Shown here piece by piece: positions 48,233 through 60,498 of a stretch of 64,000 nt of DNA. Within the stretch, counting starts at the first letter, position 1, and each line of letters opens with the position of its first letter. The position numbers were made by a program, and so were the translations under genes. This DNA comes from Pholiota molesta (lineage: Eukaryota > Basidiomycota > Agaricomycetes > Agaricales > Strophariaceae), in contig JACGCK010000057.1 in the NCBI GenBank assembly GCA_014925825.1, positions 124,001 through 188,000 on the forward strand. The letters are read 5' to 3'. Below the pieces are notes generated by a model. That model was not told where the DNA came from, made no database searches, and was given only the letters and a program-made list of their open reading frames with translations.

Positions 48233-49610
48233 GTATAGGAAGACTGAGAACTAAAAGAAACATCACTCCGTCCATAAGATGCATGCACGGTGGGTTCAAG
48301 ACGTCATTTCCTCGGCGTACGTTCTTATTACGCTCAATCAATCAATCATTAATCATTCCGCGAAGCATATCCGCCGGAAAAAGAAGACGGATCTTCGAGC
48401 GATGAGCATGGACCGTCGGCGCCGCCACTTGACAGAATTGCATAGAGCCGAACCCGATACTTAATCCGAAACGAGACATACCATCACGCATGCAAGCCGC
48501 GGCGTTCGTAGCGCCTTTCCAAATGTATCATGTATACTTGTATTATGTAGTTGCAAAACTAAGGACATCCAAGAGTTTTCAGCTCCGCAGTGGATCAAAA
48601 ATTGACAAGCTTCCCTGTCCCGATTCTTCTGCATGGTCTTGCTGCTTCGAATCCTTGCCTCATTCGCCAACCGAAGCCTACCGCACAATGACGCACACAC
48701 AGGAGGAACAAAGCAAGTCAGTCATTATAATCAATCGTACTAGGAAGCTTCAGTCCCATACATGCGCGTATCCAGCGCATGTGAGTGGCGCCACGCATGC
48801 AGTGGCGCTGGCGCTCCGCCGACACGTAGAAACCCGTCGCAAGCAAGCCAGTGGCCGCACGGAACCACCGCAATGGCAGAGCGAACAGCGGCAATAAAGA
48901 TAGACTGGAAAAGGTGCAGCCACTCACTGATTGGCCTGGTCGAAAGAACGCGGAGTGTGCTTTCGGTTCTGCGGCGTCATTGCGTCTATTATTCGCGATG
49001 CGGGAGAGCGTCTGTTGTGCGTAAAGCCCAGAGTGGAATCAAATCGAAACGCAAATTGAGGCTTCCCGTCAGTAAAGTTATTCATGACTTGTATTGTTTT
49101 ATTCACGCGCACGACCATTGACATCGGTCCTAGCTCATCCCATGCAACGGTTTGGGTGACAGTGCTGGGCCTGTCGATTTTCCTAGCATGTACTATTAGT
49201 AAAGTAGGCGCAAGCTGAGTGTGCCAATGGCAGTCCATTTTGTTGGTTTGAATGAGAATCATGATATTGTCCAGGAGTCGGGTTATGAGTACGTGCAATG
49301 CAGAGAAGTGTGCTATCGAGGGGGATAGAAAAACGAAGGCAAATGGCAAACGAAAACGAGTCAAGTGCCCCGAACGAGAACATTTGAGAGTGTTGTATCG
49401 GAAAAGCGAAATATTAAGATACAGGGGTATGACGCAATAAAAAAATGGTGAACAGAAGTACCTCGGTGGTAGAAACTGAGAGCAGAAAATGGATGCGTGG
49501 AATGATGATTAATAAGACTAGAATCTTAACTTAGAGAACTTAGAGACCATAAGTGTCGTGAGTTCATTAACACCGTTCATTCTCACTGCTGATAGTAAGG
49601 TCCTGTGAAG
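48233..49610. other. Intergenic region, no gene supported
   Basis: ORFs of 120 to 146 codons on both strands overlap each other (48762-49121 plus, 48924-49364 minus) and neither shows a family motif. I do not call a gene. Confidence 0.4.
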
Positions 49611-51935
49611 CTAATCTTTTCTTGCTTGGTTAATGAGATGAGGAAGGTTTGATGATCGAGGTTTTATAGAACACTTGAAGGGTTTAGGATGGCTGTATAT
49701 ACGAGGGTCAGAAGACCAAGAATGGGTCAGTGGTCGAAAAGCTTGGATGTAAGAAGAGGTAAGCAACTAACCGCACAAAGCCAGTAGTGAAGCCGTAATT
49801 GTCATTCGTATCGTTTCCATGCTCGTCCAATGATTTCGATATATCGAATGCAGCTATCATGTTGGCGGCTATCGCCCAATAGCTGCTTTCTGCCAGATGC
49901 CTCCCGGGGCAAATCCTTTTCGTGATTCAGATGATTAGATGCTTTCCATTTGATGATACGACATGTTATTACCTTCTTCCAAATCCGAATATCACTCCCA
50001 ATGGGTCGGGGAGGTTCTCATCTTGGAGATATCGGTCAGGGCGAAATACGTCTGGTTCATGACAGTCTCGTAAGATGGCACTAGGTTGTATTGAAATTAG
50101 TGTGCGATACTTAATAACAAAAATAGTAGGGCTTACTAGATGTTCGCAAGGACGTTTGTTCCCTCTGGGATGTAGAAGTCTCGGTAGAAATCATCTTCCA
50201 TAAGTCGATGGGGCATCCCCAACGGTACCATTGGGTTCATCCTGTGAACCTGATCGGTGACTCAAATAACGAAACAAAAGGCCCAAAAGGCTCACCTTAC
50301 CACCTCCTTTAGCACACATTCGAGATAGGGTAGCGAAGGCCGATCATCAATATTGGGGAGCCGGTTTTTGCCCAATACCTTATCTATTTCATCCTGAGCC
50401 TTCTTGAGTTCATGTGGATACAGCAACATCGAAAGAACGAATGTATGTAGTGATGCTATTGTCTAAAAAGACATCGCGGTCGTCAGCTTGGCCCTTCGTT
50501 TGCGCAACTTTCGCATGTGATACTCACAGTGTCCTCGGCGGCTATGAAACATTGCGCTCAATTACGGGGACAAAGACGGAAGAAGATGAGAACATTGCCT
50601 ACTTACCTGCAAACAGCGTCCCAGCGAGCCTCTGATATCCTCCTCATCTTCGGGCGATATAGACCCAAAAGAATCACGATGCGAATCCAGCAGAGTCGAA
50701 GTATACGACGGAACAGCGGTTCCTGATTTCTAAAAGAAGAGGTCATGATGAATCCCTCGCCGCCACATATGTTTTGATTCGAAGACGCCAAGTGCTAATC
50801 ATGGATACATACCATGTCCGCTACAACCTGCTCGAATGGGATCTTCATCATTGCTTCTACGGCTTTCCGCGTTTCAAGAGCCTTGATCTTGAATGTTGAG
50901 AATGGAGCCCAAGTGGGGATATGTCTAATGTGGGGTTTCGATATCGCCTTTGAAAACGAATTCGGGAGTGAAGCTTGCCTCATTATAGGGAAAAAATCGA
51001 CCATATTAGCTGCTGGTGACCCGGCTTCGACCGTCAATGACCCTGCGCGTTCCGCTTGACGAAAGAATCGGAATGTGTCGTGAGTATGTTGCACCGGCGA
51101 AGACAAAGCTCCTCACCTAGTCGAACAAAGAGGTCATCCACCGAGACTATGTCATGGCCATAAGTAATCTTGAGGATCGTCGCAGCCGCATACCTGTAGA
51201 TTCTCATCGAACCCATCTTGCTAAGGGTGAAGACTTTGGAACTTACCGCCTGAAATGATCGACAAAAGCATTCGGGTCATTCTGTAGACCTTCGAGAAGA
51301 ACTAGAATTTCCTTTTCTTGGAGAGGACGAAAGGCGGAGATGGCTCTCGGATTAAATGCTTGGTTTATGAACCGACGATGCTTTCGGAATCGGGGTCCAC
51401 TATACGATTGTTATTAATGAAATATACTGATAGGAAAGGCTTACTATCGCAGATGAGTAGACGCGCTGCTCCATCCCATGCTGCATCATGAGGGTACGAG
51501 TCAGTGATCGTGTTCGGCGAGCGAAATTTTGAGCTACACACAGCTCAGATAGCAACACAAAACGAGGTCGATCCGAATAGATGGAGCTTCTTTTATCAAG
51601 TAAATCACGCGCGGATTGAAGACCATTTAAAATAATCATTGGCTGCTTAAAAATTTTGATGTACACGACATCACCTAAGGGGTAGAACTTAGCTGTCGAG
51701 GAGGCGAAGTAGACTGGAAGTACGAACCATATTGCGCTTTCCAGTCCGTGAACACCTCTTCCTGGCTGTCTGTGGGTATCTGAAGGATGTTCCCAATTAT
51801 TGGGAGAGGTCGTGGTCCGGGAGGAAATTTACTCCGGGGCGAAACCATTGTCCTATATGTGAAGAAGAGAAAGAGAAAAAGCATTGCTCCAATGCCGACT
51901 TCCGTTGTCAAGAACCATGAGAGCAAGAGACCCAT
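49611..51935 (-). CDS. Cytochrome P450 monooxygenase 3, one frameshift
   Basis: About ten exons. The start MGLLLSWFLTTEVG is the first ATG after a TTG, followed by an anchor (GAMLFLFLFFTYRT) and the Pro-rich hinge SKFPPGPRPLPIIGNILQIP. Further blocks are QPMIILNGLQSARDLLDKRS, GPRFRKHRRFINQAFNPRAI, YAAATILKITYGHDIVSVDD, PIMRQASLPNSFSKAISKPH and YPHELKKAQDEIDKVLG. ExxR region: LPYLECVLKEV. The haem loop is split by an intron: GVIFGFGRR then ICPGRHLAESSYW. The tail ends INQARKD at 49611. It resembles the O-methylsterigmatocystin-oxidoreductase-like P450s common in mushrooms. Near 50622 the frame slips by one base between EDEEDIRG and LAGTLFAAAEDTT, just before the oxygen-activating I-helix. No intron can explain this, so as written the enzyme is broken there. 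Confidence 0.8.
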
Positions 51936-54883
51936 GTCGAAGATCCACAAGAAATGAGGGGAAGTTCAGTACGTCAAGAAAATGAAAAAGGAGGCGGCTT
52001 TATAACCGAGCAGTCAAGAATTTTGACAGGCGGTGATTTCCAAATTGCGCTGAGAAGAAACGCGTAGTGCAATTACATTTTTTAGCAGCTTGTCACTGGG
52101 AAAGTCCATACGGCCCAATTTTGAAAGCAGGTGCTGAGATGTGAAGAACAGGTGTTCAAAGAAGACACGGACCGAGAGATAGAGACCCAAATCCGCCCCG
52201 CGTGGACATTCCCGGCCTAAACGCAAAGAGGGGACGTATTCTAGGAGAGAAAGCGACCAATGGGGTGCACGAAGGTAATGTATTGACTCTTTCCGCAAGT
52301 AAAAAACCGTGCTGGGATGATATCCTGTTATCAACTCCGAAGGACAGAAATAGGAATGGTTCGCGGTATGTCAAGTCAGCGTAGGAAGCATAACTGGCCA
52401 AAGAAAGGACACGTTCATATAGAATTGGATTCTTTTGTCCCTTTGGTCTGCCGTTGATGGCGTGATGAGTAGGTAGGAATGGGCACCAGCTTCGCGCTCA
52501 GAAGGTCATCACAAGATGCGTTTGCCCGATCTCGTCGCGCTTGTGTTGAGAATACTTAGCTCAATTGAAGTGTGGGGTCATATTTTGTTGTTGAGACGGA
52601 TTTCATGGTCGGCCCGTAGACTCAAGGGATAAGCCGCAATTCACAAGCGTTTTTCTTCCGAAACCTGGGGACAAGGGTTGTCAGATTCACGGAAATTGGA
52701 TGCCCATTGAAGACTGGGGTCGACTTTAGATTTGAACGCAGCAAAGGAGAGTCCATGTGCGTGTTGTCGGAGCGATGAAGTTCCGAAAACCCGAGTGTAG
52801 CTAGCCCCAGTCAGTATGCTGGAAGTAAGTTGAAAGCAAGATTAGAATATTCCACAAAACAAACAGAACTTTATCAAATTTGTCACGTGTGCATTTAAGC
52901 GCCTCGCCCACTGGGATTCGGAAGCTGCAAGCTGGGGAAAAGCCAAGGCACTCAGGAGGATGTCAGGATTACTCAATGCCATAAAAACCTAATTCGAAAT
53001 TCATGATCTGCGTCTTTGGTCTACGTATTTCGAGCTATTCAAAGCCACCTACAAGACGATGAGGCGTTGAAATATTAATATAACGGGTTAGTCCTCATAT
53101 CACTCCGTATATGCCGCGATATATGTGTCAATTGTGGGTACAACGCACTCCATTAGTTTTCATTTTCCCAAATCCTTTTCCCTTGAGGAAGTACTAACTG
53201 TTGCCTTTCAATTGTCTGTTTTTCTGTCAGGAAGAATGCCAAACTTCGGATACTAATGCCTATTGACATCCTTCAAAGTGGTAGTCCACAGAATCAAAAT
53301 ATCTATCGTTATGGGGTTGAAAGGGCTGGTGCCTTCAGACCAGCGTCAAGGGGACTAAGTAAAAGGCAGCTGAACATTTATACATACGTCCATAGATAGC
53401 GTGTTCAAAAAGTATTCTATCCTAGACCACAAGAAGCTCTCGAAGCCTATGCCATAAGTGCCCATCTATGATCAGACATTCTTACATATGGAGCGCCGTC
53501 ATGGGATTGATTGCTCGTGGCGAAAAACAACCGAGTTTTCTGCATTAACACCCCCAATGGCAGCCACGGTCTACCTGTTAATAGAAATCGGGCACCCATA
53601 TCGTGGTGACTTGTTTTGAGTAGAATTAACAATAAATACATTATTAACTTGATAAGCTCTCCAGAGCTTGTTGAATATTGGGACAATGATGAAGTGGCCA
53701 TGAACATCATGATCAGTGACTTCAAAGTATCTCTGAATGCCAAATCATCGATGATCCTTGATTAAATAAACTCTTATTTAAGCTCTTGACTATGACTGCT
53801 CTTATTAAAACGACTCTTTCTGCTCTTTAGCAATGAACAACGATCTTCTCACCCCATTCTCTCAGGAAGGCTTATGTGATCTTCTCCGGGAGATACGGTG
53901 CATGTTGTCTCTGAATTATTGGAGGCGATAATCAATGCAAAATAATAACTCTCAATCGAGCGCCGTTTCGCATGATTTTATATACGCTATAATGGGATAC
54001 CGCATATTTGCCTCTGAAACGGACTTGACAAACGGTTACTACAAGTACTTGCGTCGTGCGGACCAAAGTGTAAACTGTAAAGTAATCGACTTGATAACTG
54101 ACTAAAAGTTATGTTTAAAACTGTGTGAGTATGCATGTAAAGCTTGGCTAGATTATTAGAATACATATTCTGAAGTAACGTCGACTTTTGCTGGAAGACA
54201 AATGCTACGTCGAGGATTTTCTTCGTCAATTCTTCGTTTATTGTACTTAGAGTAAGTTATAATCTATAAATAGAAAACAAGAACATTGATAATGATAGCA
54301 TCAGCCCACTAATTTATTAATAGCGCTTGTGGTCATCGCTGTACCTTTCGAAGGATTGGGACAACTTCGCATAGCCACGCGAGTTCCTTCAAAACGTCTT
54401 GGATATGGTCAGTGCTGGTCAGGGGTTCGAGCCCCAGCATTAGAATGTTTGCCTGCTCTTTAGCAAGCTTTTTATGAGCAGTGTCTCCTCGGACTTGGTG
54501 ACTTCTCGAATCAAAGAGCTTGACATACTTGAAGATGAGTATAACTGAGCGCATTCTTCGAGTTTGCATTCCTTCATGTTCTTTGCCACTGCATCAACCT
54601 TTGCTTGTGCACCTGTCGATGGTTTAGAGCGATAAGGGGATGCACCAGAGCTAGAAGACGAGGAGAATCATCGGGCATGGCGGCCGTAGGGGGCTAAGAA
54701 GAATAAATAAAATGTCAGTCGAAGTAAAGTGACTGCAGTCACGCGAGATGACGAAAATGCGTTCAGTAAGTCTCAAAACACGCTGGAAACAGGAGAAAAA
54801 TCGATGATATAACAGGTCGTATTCCACATTAGAACAATACAAGACGCAGAAAAAATGAGAGATAATGAAGGTCGGAATCAAGT
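51936..54883. other. Long intergenic region, mostly no gene
   Basis: About 2.9 kb. At 54300-54690 on the minus strand a possible coding stretch starts MPDDSPRLLALVHPLIALNH and, in other frames, continues AQAKVDAVAKNMKECKLEEC and HKKLAKEQANILMLGLEPLT. These look protein-like but I cannot join or identify them. The rest holds nothing I can support. Confidence 0.35.
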
Positions 54884-57559
54884 CTAAAACAAGCCAAGCA
54901 GATCATCCTGCTGTGATTGTGAATTAGCTCTGGCAGGTGCAGGCGTTGGAGGAGCAGGTGACATTGGTGCACCGCCAAAGGCCGGTCCAGTAGCCATGAA
55001 TGCACCTCCGCTGCCAAACGCAACAGTTGGCGTGGATGTTAGTGCACCTCCGCCGCCGCCAAATATGGAAACAAGGTCATCCAGGGGATTGTTTGATGTT
55101 CCGGAGAGGAGATTGGCGGCCGCGGGCGTCTGCGACAATACCTGTGTAGCGGCCAGCCGGATGGCTGCCCTTCGATATTCGTGGAATCGTCGAAATCACT
55201 GGAAAGGTGATGGATGGTCAATATACTGTCCAGATGGGCTTGGCATACACATACAGCAAGTTCTCCGCTGCTGGCCAGCAGCCACGGTTTGCAATGCCTT
55301 TTGAGCCGAGAATTGATCATCACCCAGGCTAATGGAGGATTGGCAAGAGAAGTAGAAAAAAATGTTAGTTGCGAAAAAAGGCTGCTGTAAAAAAGTAATT
55401 TTACGCACTCTCCTCTCCGCACGGCATCGGCTCCGATTCGTCCTTTTCCTATGAAGGTTTCTGCGGGTTTGTGGTAGACACTTGCGAGCGTTCCGACCTC
55501 CCCGAGAAGCTCTCCAATAGGGCCGGTGGCACTGTTGTCCGTGGAATGGAGATAGGTGGACGGTGAGCAAGAACAACAGCCTAAGATGGAAGTTATAACC
55601 AAAATCGGTAGAATGCGGGTTGAACACCGTGGAGCATACCTTCGCCGCCGCAGGGTCCATGGATAGCAAACGCCAGTAATATATGCACGATCTCTGACAT
55701 CAGGGAATCACAGTCCTTAGTCGCAGTATTCAACACTTTTTGTACAATGGCCTGTGATGAATCGGTTTCTTCAAAAATAGTTTCACCACCGCCGTGAGTG
55801 TTTGTAGTTGTACCTGTCAAGATCATTTATGGTAAGTTGCCAGTCGAAGAGCCGAAGAGCTTGAAAATCAATTACAGGGTATGATTCTTCCACAAATGTG
55901 TCGACGAAGATTCCAAGTAGCTCATCCGCATTGTCGATCGTATTGGCATACTCTCCGATGATCCAGATTAGGGATGCCTTGCTTCGGGTTCATCCAGCTC
56001 GTCAAGGTTGGAGCAGAGTATGGGATGACACCTTCATATGTTGAGGGGTATTTGCGGAAAATATCCTATAAGAAAATGAATTGAATAAGATTTCAGAAGC
56101 GGAAAGACATATCGCACACCTTCATTACAACCACGGCCTCCTGCACGACATAGCTGACCCGGGTATCGATCAATTCGAGTAGAACGTTGACGCATCTCTC
56201 GCGGCGGCGTCGATCTTGACAGCAGTTTGTCCGATAGCTTTAATGCTTTTGCGCACGAAATCGACATCGACCTCTGAGGCGTACCTAGATACCATATATC
56301 AGAAAGTCCACGTGGCACAGAATAACCACTCTTTCAGTTCACTCAAAATGCATCCACATTATTTTCACTCGCCAGGCGGACCATGATGTCCAATTTCTCC
56401 ACCTTGACGTATAGCGGATCGTTATATTTGCAGAAGAATACCCTCATTTCATTGGATAGGATCTCGGGCCGTTTCTGAAGGAGGAGATTGATGTTACGTA
56501 GGGCCACCCATTGCACCTCGGGAGGAGAAGAGAGAAGGGTGACCAAAGGGGGTGCCATTTTGCGGACTAGTTGCTTTACGAGTCTTCACGACGTACGCCA
56601 CGCATATGGATCATAATGACCTTGAAGGTTGAATGAAAGCTCTCAAGCAGCTAATCAGACATACTTTAACTGCGGCGAGTACCACGCTACCATTGACATG
56701 TTGAAATTGTGGCACTACTCGCTCACAGATGTGCTCGCTCTCCTTGTCATCCTGTGCAACATATCGCACCAATGCATTGAGAATAGCAACGCGCCCCCAT
56801 TCAGAACACTCGTTGAGGGCGATGAGAAGTTTGTTTAGGATGGCAGTGGTGATATGGAAGTAGCCTGGATCAGATGAGGATGTTCCGGGTTGAGATGTGG
56901 CAGCGATATGGATATCTGTTAATGCTGCGACGGTATTAGCCACTACCTAGAATGACGATCAGCGGTGCAGCGAAAGAGGTATGAATATTTGTCTACCATG
57001 GGATTGCTATCTGCGATCATTTCCTGCAGCTTCTCCAGGAAGCCATTGTCAATTACCAACTCTGGCTTCAGATCGTAAAGCTTTGCAACACATAGTGCTG
57101 CGGTCTTGCGGACATAGGGATTCTCGTCCTGTAGACACTTTTTCAGGGGGTCACTGAGATAATCGATGATCTTTTCGGCGCGGAGACAGCCCATGGTACG
57201 AATCGCCAACGCTCGGACGAGGGGATTAGGGTCGTCTGTATCCTTGACGAAAGTGTTCACCGCAAGGATGACGAGCTCGGGTTGGGTCTTGGCGTAGTTC
57301 ATAAGGTAGAGATATACAAGCTTTTTCTGTTCGAGGTCATCGGTCTGCATGTTTTTGAGCACGTCGGGGAAGAGTCCGCTGACATCTTTGCAGTTCCTTG
57401 AGAGGTATTCGACGAAGGTTGGGATATATGCTCACCTTTCCCAACCGTCATCGACGCGATGGTACGTTTGATGGCATCCTTCCGCTTTTCGCGATACTCG
57501 CTATTGAGATCGACACTGAGCTCGTAGTTTTCACCCTTTCGAGGACCGCGTATGCTCAT
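54884..57559 (-). CDS. APL2: AP-1 clathrin adaptor complex, beta subunit (many one-base gaps as written)
   Basis: The start is [20 protein letters not shown], then [20 protein letters not shown] and [40 protein letters not shown], the very conserved beta-adaptin trunk. It continues [40 protein letters not shown] and [20 protein letters not shown]. The C-terminus is a short Gly/Pro-rich hinge ([16 protein letters not shown]) ending DDLLGLF, a clathrin-box-like motif. There is no appendage (ear) domain, as in other fungal AP-1 beta subunits of about 700-750 residues. AP-1 sorts cargo between trans-Golgi and endosomes. The first kilobase (56600-57559) is clean. Between 55158 and 56577 about ten single bases appear to be missing, each restored by lengthening a short run (listed under findings). 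Confidence 0.9.
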
Positions 57560-58370
57560 GGAGATAGATGTAGAAGATGATGAAATGGAGCGAGACCGCT
57601 GAGAGGATGGTAGATCGAGGTCTGAAGCACAAGTTTGTCGTTGTTGCTGTGGCTCGCAGCTTGCTCGCCTATTCCGGTATCCGCGCGTCAGTCCTCTTGT
57701 CCATAAACTCTCACACCGATTGCGGCCCATTCTCATTCGACCTATTTCACCAGCGCAAAGATTGTCTCATTGCAATGGAACATTCTGGAGTTCATGGATG
57801 TGCTACTGCTCAGACTTCATGCGCTCGTTTGTGACTGCCGTCGTTCCTATGCTCGAAGGTTGGAAAGCGTTGCGAATAGATAGACTTATAGGTGAGTTCT
57901 CACTTTACGTCAAAGTACTGAGCATCCAGCCTCATAACCAACACCAGGTTAGTCTTCTAAAACAGACCATATAAATCGATAACACCAAATGACGCTTTGG
58001 GGACACCTGATAGATACTTACTCGAATTGCACAGGGCTCGCGACGCATCCATCGATGCCTTTTTCTTACGAAAGACCATGACCAACCTCGGAAAGCTCGC
58101 TTCCATTGATGACAGAAGCCTCAACGCCCGCCTATGTATAGTGGTTGCTTTCTAAGGCAAATGAAGATCGCACAGACGATACTACAATTCGGATATAGGA
58201 TACACATATGCATAAGTAAGCCTTCCTTCTTACTTACTAATTGAACCTATTGCGTTATCCTATGCAATTATTTCCATCTCTTACCTCGGGCCTCAATCAT
58301 ATATCAGACGCTCTGTATAGGATTTTCGATTGCTTCAGTCAACTACTTCCATCCCCAAAGGCTTCTACAA
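57560..58370. promoter_or_regulatory. Divergent region AP-1 beta / SDR
   Basis: About 810 bp upstream of both genes, holding a 32-bp insertion related to the KDZ terminus. No gene is supported. Confidence 0.4.
57950..57981 (+). mobile_element. 32-bp relative of the KDZ-end micro-insertion
   Basis: Starts TAGTCTTCTAAAACAGACCA and ends ATCGATA, matching the 43-bp insertion at 19994 with a few changes and an 11-base deletion. Flanks are ACACCAGGT and ACACCAAAT, a 9-bp duplication with two G-to-A differences. It looks like an older event of the same kind. Confidence 0.55.
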
Positions 58371-59254
58371 ATGACCTCGAATTCCAAATTAGTCGCCTTC
58401 ATCATCGGCGCCGGAGCGCACATAGGCGCGGCAGTAGCTGCAATTTGCGCGACAAAGGATATAATGTAGCCCTTGGAAACCGCCGTCCCCCTTCGAATGA
58501 TGAGGAAAATCGGAATACTTCATGTTCAGGTTGATGCCTCCAAAAGAGAGTCCATCGAGGCTGCGTTCGACACTGTAGTGGAAAGCTTGGCCCTGTAAAT
58601 GTCGTGGTGTACAATGGTATGTCCAGATGTCTACATTGCAAGACCGTCGATTATAGAATACCATTTAGCTGCTTCCTTTGCTGTGCCTCCCAACCTACAG
58701 ACATACTTTCTCTGCCGCAGATGCTTATTTCGATGCCGCTGCGATTGGATAGGTGCATTTGTCGCTGCCCAAAAGCTATTGCGAGTTTCAAAAACGAAGT
58801 CCACCGCAACCATCCTAAAGTATTCATCGCCACCGGCAATCTTCTCCCTTTTAGTCAGGCTTCTTCATCCCAATATTTTACACTGGGTATGCAGAAGGCT
58901 CTGGAGACCAGGTTTATATCAACCGCAGTGCAATCTTACCAAGGCGAAGATATTAAGTGCGTTTTTCGAAGTTCGTATAGTTATTGAAATTGTTAACCCT
59001 TTTGACAGGTTCTATTTCGCAACACTCGTATCGAGTAGTGGAGGCATAAGCATAGACGATTTCAAGAAGAGTGCTTTAACGCATGCTCAAGTCTACTGGA
59101 AGCTCATCGACAACAAAGAACAGACTGATTGGGACCACCGGTAAGACAAATGATGAACGTGCATGTTATCTGAATCCTTGCTTATAATTATCTTTGGTAT
59201 TTCAGATTTACTCTTGACGGAGAAACGTACCATCAGAGTCATTCGACAACATAA
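58371..59254 (+). pseudogene. Short-chain dehydrogenase/reductase, several one-base breaks
   Basis: The start MTSNSKLVAFIIGAGAHIGA has the Rossmann glycine motif (GAGAHIG). It continues, with one-base corrections, as AAVAANLRDKGYNVALGNR, HVQVDASKRESIEAAFDTVV, ESLGPVNVVVYN, then FSAADAYFDAAAIG, GAFVAAQKAIASFKNEVH, HPKVFIATGNLLPF and the C-terminal KFYFATLVSSSGGISIDDFK, SALTHAQVYWKLIDNKEQTD. The last exon reads FTLDGETYHQSHSTT. The conserved YxxxK is not clearly present; FIATGNLLPF stands where the catalytic Ser usually is. At least six positions appear to lack one base. SDRs oxidise or reduce hydroxyl and keto groups, which would suit a tailoring cluster. Confidence 0.65.
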
Positions 59255-59609
59255 ATTCAAACAAGACAAGTTCCTTCAGAACTCGGAAGTACGGCGCTTT
59301 GTTATGTCCCCAGGTTATTTGTTTGTTTTCATATGGTTCAAATAAAGATGACTCGATGACTGTTAACTTTGTTGAAAGTAATTGCAAACCTCAGATATGT
59401 ATTGCTCAAGAGTGGTTGGTAATTCTGCGCACCCGTGCCGGGTGCGGCTCTAGAAATGGCAAGTACATGACTGAGCAGATTCCGAGTCAAGTCTTCTGGA
59501 AGTATCCTACCAGCTCCCATGGTTCCATTTTTATGGTGGCTGCTTCTTGCCCACATGGCGTTTCCAGTCTGGGTCTTTGGATATAACTCTGGGAAGGATG
59601 TTACCCAAG

Positions 59610-59946
59610 CGTTCTGACCTTATTTGCAGTCAAATCGAACACGCCATATCCTCAGCTAGCGACATATACTATCTAGGTTCACATGATCATATAGTGGGAG
59701 GAGGAGGTAAGCAAGTTGATAGGTTATTCGTACAAAACTAATCAATTTGGACTCAGAGTGGACAACATCCTTGCTTTCAAGCTCGTCCTGCCAACGGTCA
59801 GGTCACTTCAAAACGCACCCTCGGACACAAGTTTGGGTGTGGGTTGGGGCGCCATGGCTAACTACTACTTACCACCAGCCGACTATCAGCCTCAACTTAT
59901 TCTACGATGCCCAACACCACCTGCGGTGCCATTCGAGAAATATTGA
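59610..59946 (+). pseudogene. Relic of a third FAD-linked oxidase copy
   Basis: QIEHAISSASDIYYLGSHDH corresponds to QIAQTISSASEVFYPGDPLY of the intact copy. After a gap, GYSYKTNQFGLRVDNILAFK corresponds to GYSWKTNQYGLAVDNVLAFQ, and a frame-shifted PNGQV follows. The FAD-binding GGGHA block and everything downstream are missing or unreadable. It is the oldest copy of the array. Confidence 0.65.
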
Positions 59947-60013
59947 CCACGCAAATTAATTTGACGAAATTCTCCATTCGTTCGTTAGGGTAGACTCGGG
60001 TAGTCCAAGGGTA

Positions 60014-60058
60014 GTCAGGACTCAGTATTCAGGAGCAGGAGTCAGGACACTCAGTATT
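60014..60058. repeat. Imperfect direct repeat of about 17 bp
   Basis: GTCAGGACTCAGTATT and GTCAGGACACTCAGTATT, separated by 11 bases, in noncoding DNA. Confidence 0.6.
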
Positions 60059-60441
60059 GTAGGCTTTCTGACCCCCCCCAAATGGCAATATGCCTGACGC
60101 GTTGATGCCGAAATTAATGGCCGGATTCGTGATGGATGCGTGGGCTCGGATGCGGAGTTGATTCTTACTTTCATGTTTCAACTCGCTTGAACACCTTGTT
60201 ATTTTCAAAATGTCCCACTACTTAGGCTTTGGCGTTATGATTAGAGTGCAAAGAACCATCATAACTCGCCGCAAAGACCATTCTAATCAAGTGGCGTTCT
60301 TAGCAGCCGGGCAGCGAAGAGTGGTGCACGAGCGTGAGCTGGTGAGTGAAATTTATACGTCTCAGGTTTTGATAATTATCTCTTGATAGGCGTAAAAAAC
60401 ATTGGATCTATTTTTGCTACCTTATAAACTTGCAGCCTACA

Positions 60442-60449
60442 TATAAATA
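60442..60449 (+). promoter_or_regulatory. TATA box of FAD oxidase 1
   Basis: TATAAATA 57 bp upstream of the ATG at 60499, on a background similar to the promoter of the second copy. Confidence 0.6.
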
Positions 60450-60498
60450 GGGAGCACACGCAGTCCGCCTGGCATCCTACTACCCCGCATTCTTTCCA

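Larger units (their letters stand above)
59255..60441. other. Spacer between SDR and FAD oxidase 1
   Basis: Holds a decayed FAD-oxidase relic (59610-59946) and a small duplication (60014-60058). Otherwise no gene is seen. Confidence 0.4.

Noticed and set aside
48762..49364. Overlapping ORFs on both strands between the F-box gene and P450-3
   Set aside because: Mutually overlapping, no motif, no splice-consistent extension; probably chance in a GC-richer stretch.
54415..54446. GGGGTTCGAGCCCC, resembling a tRNA T-arm
   Set aside because: No matching acceptor, D or anticodon stems within 75 bases on either strand; the T-stem pairs at only three of five positions when the loop is placed correctly.
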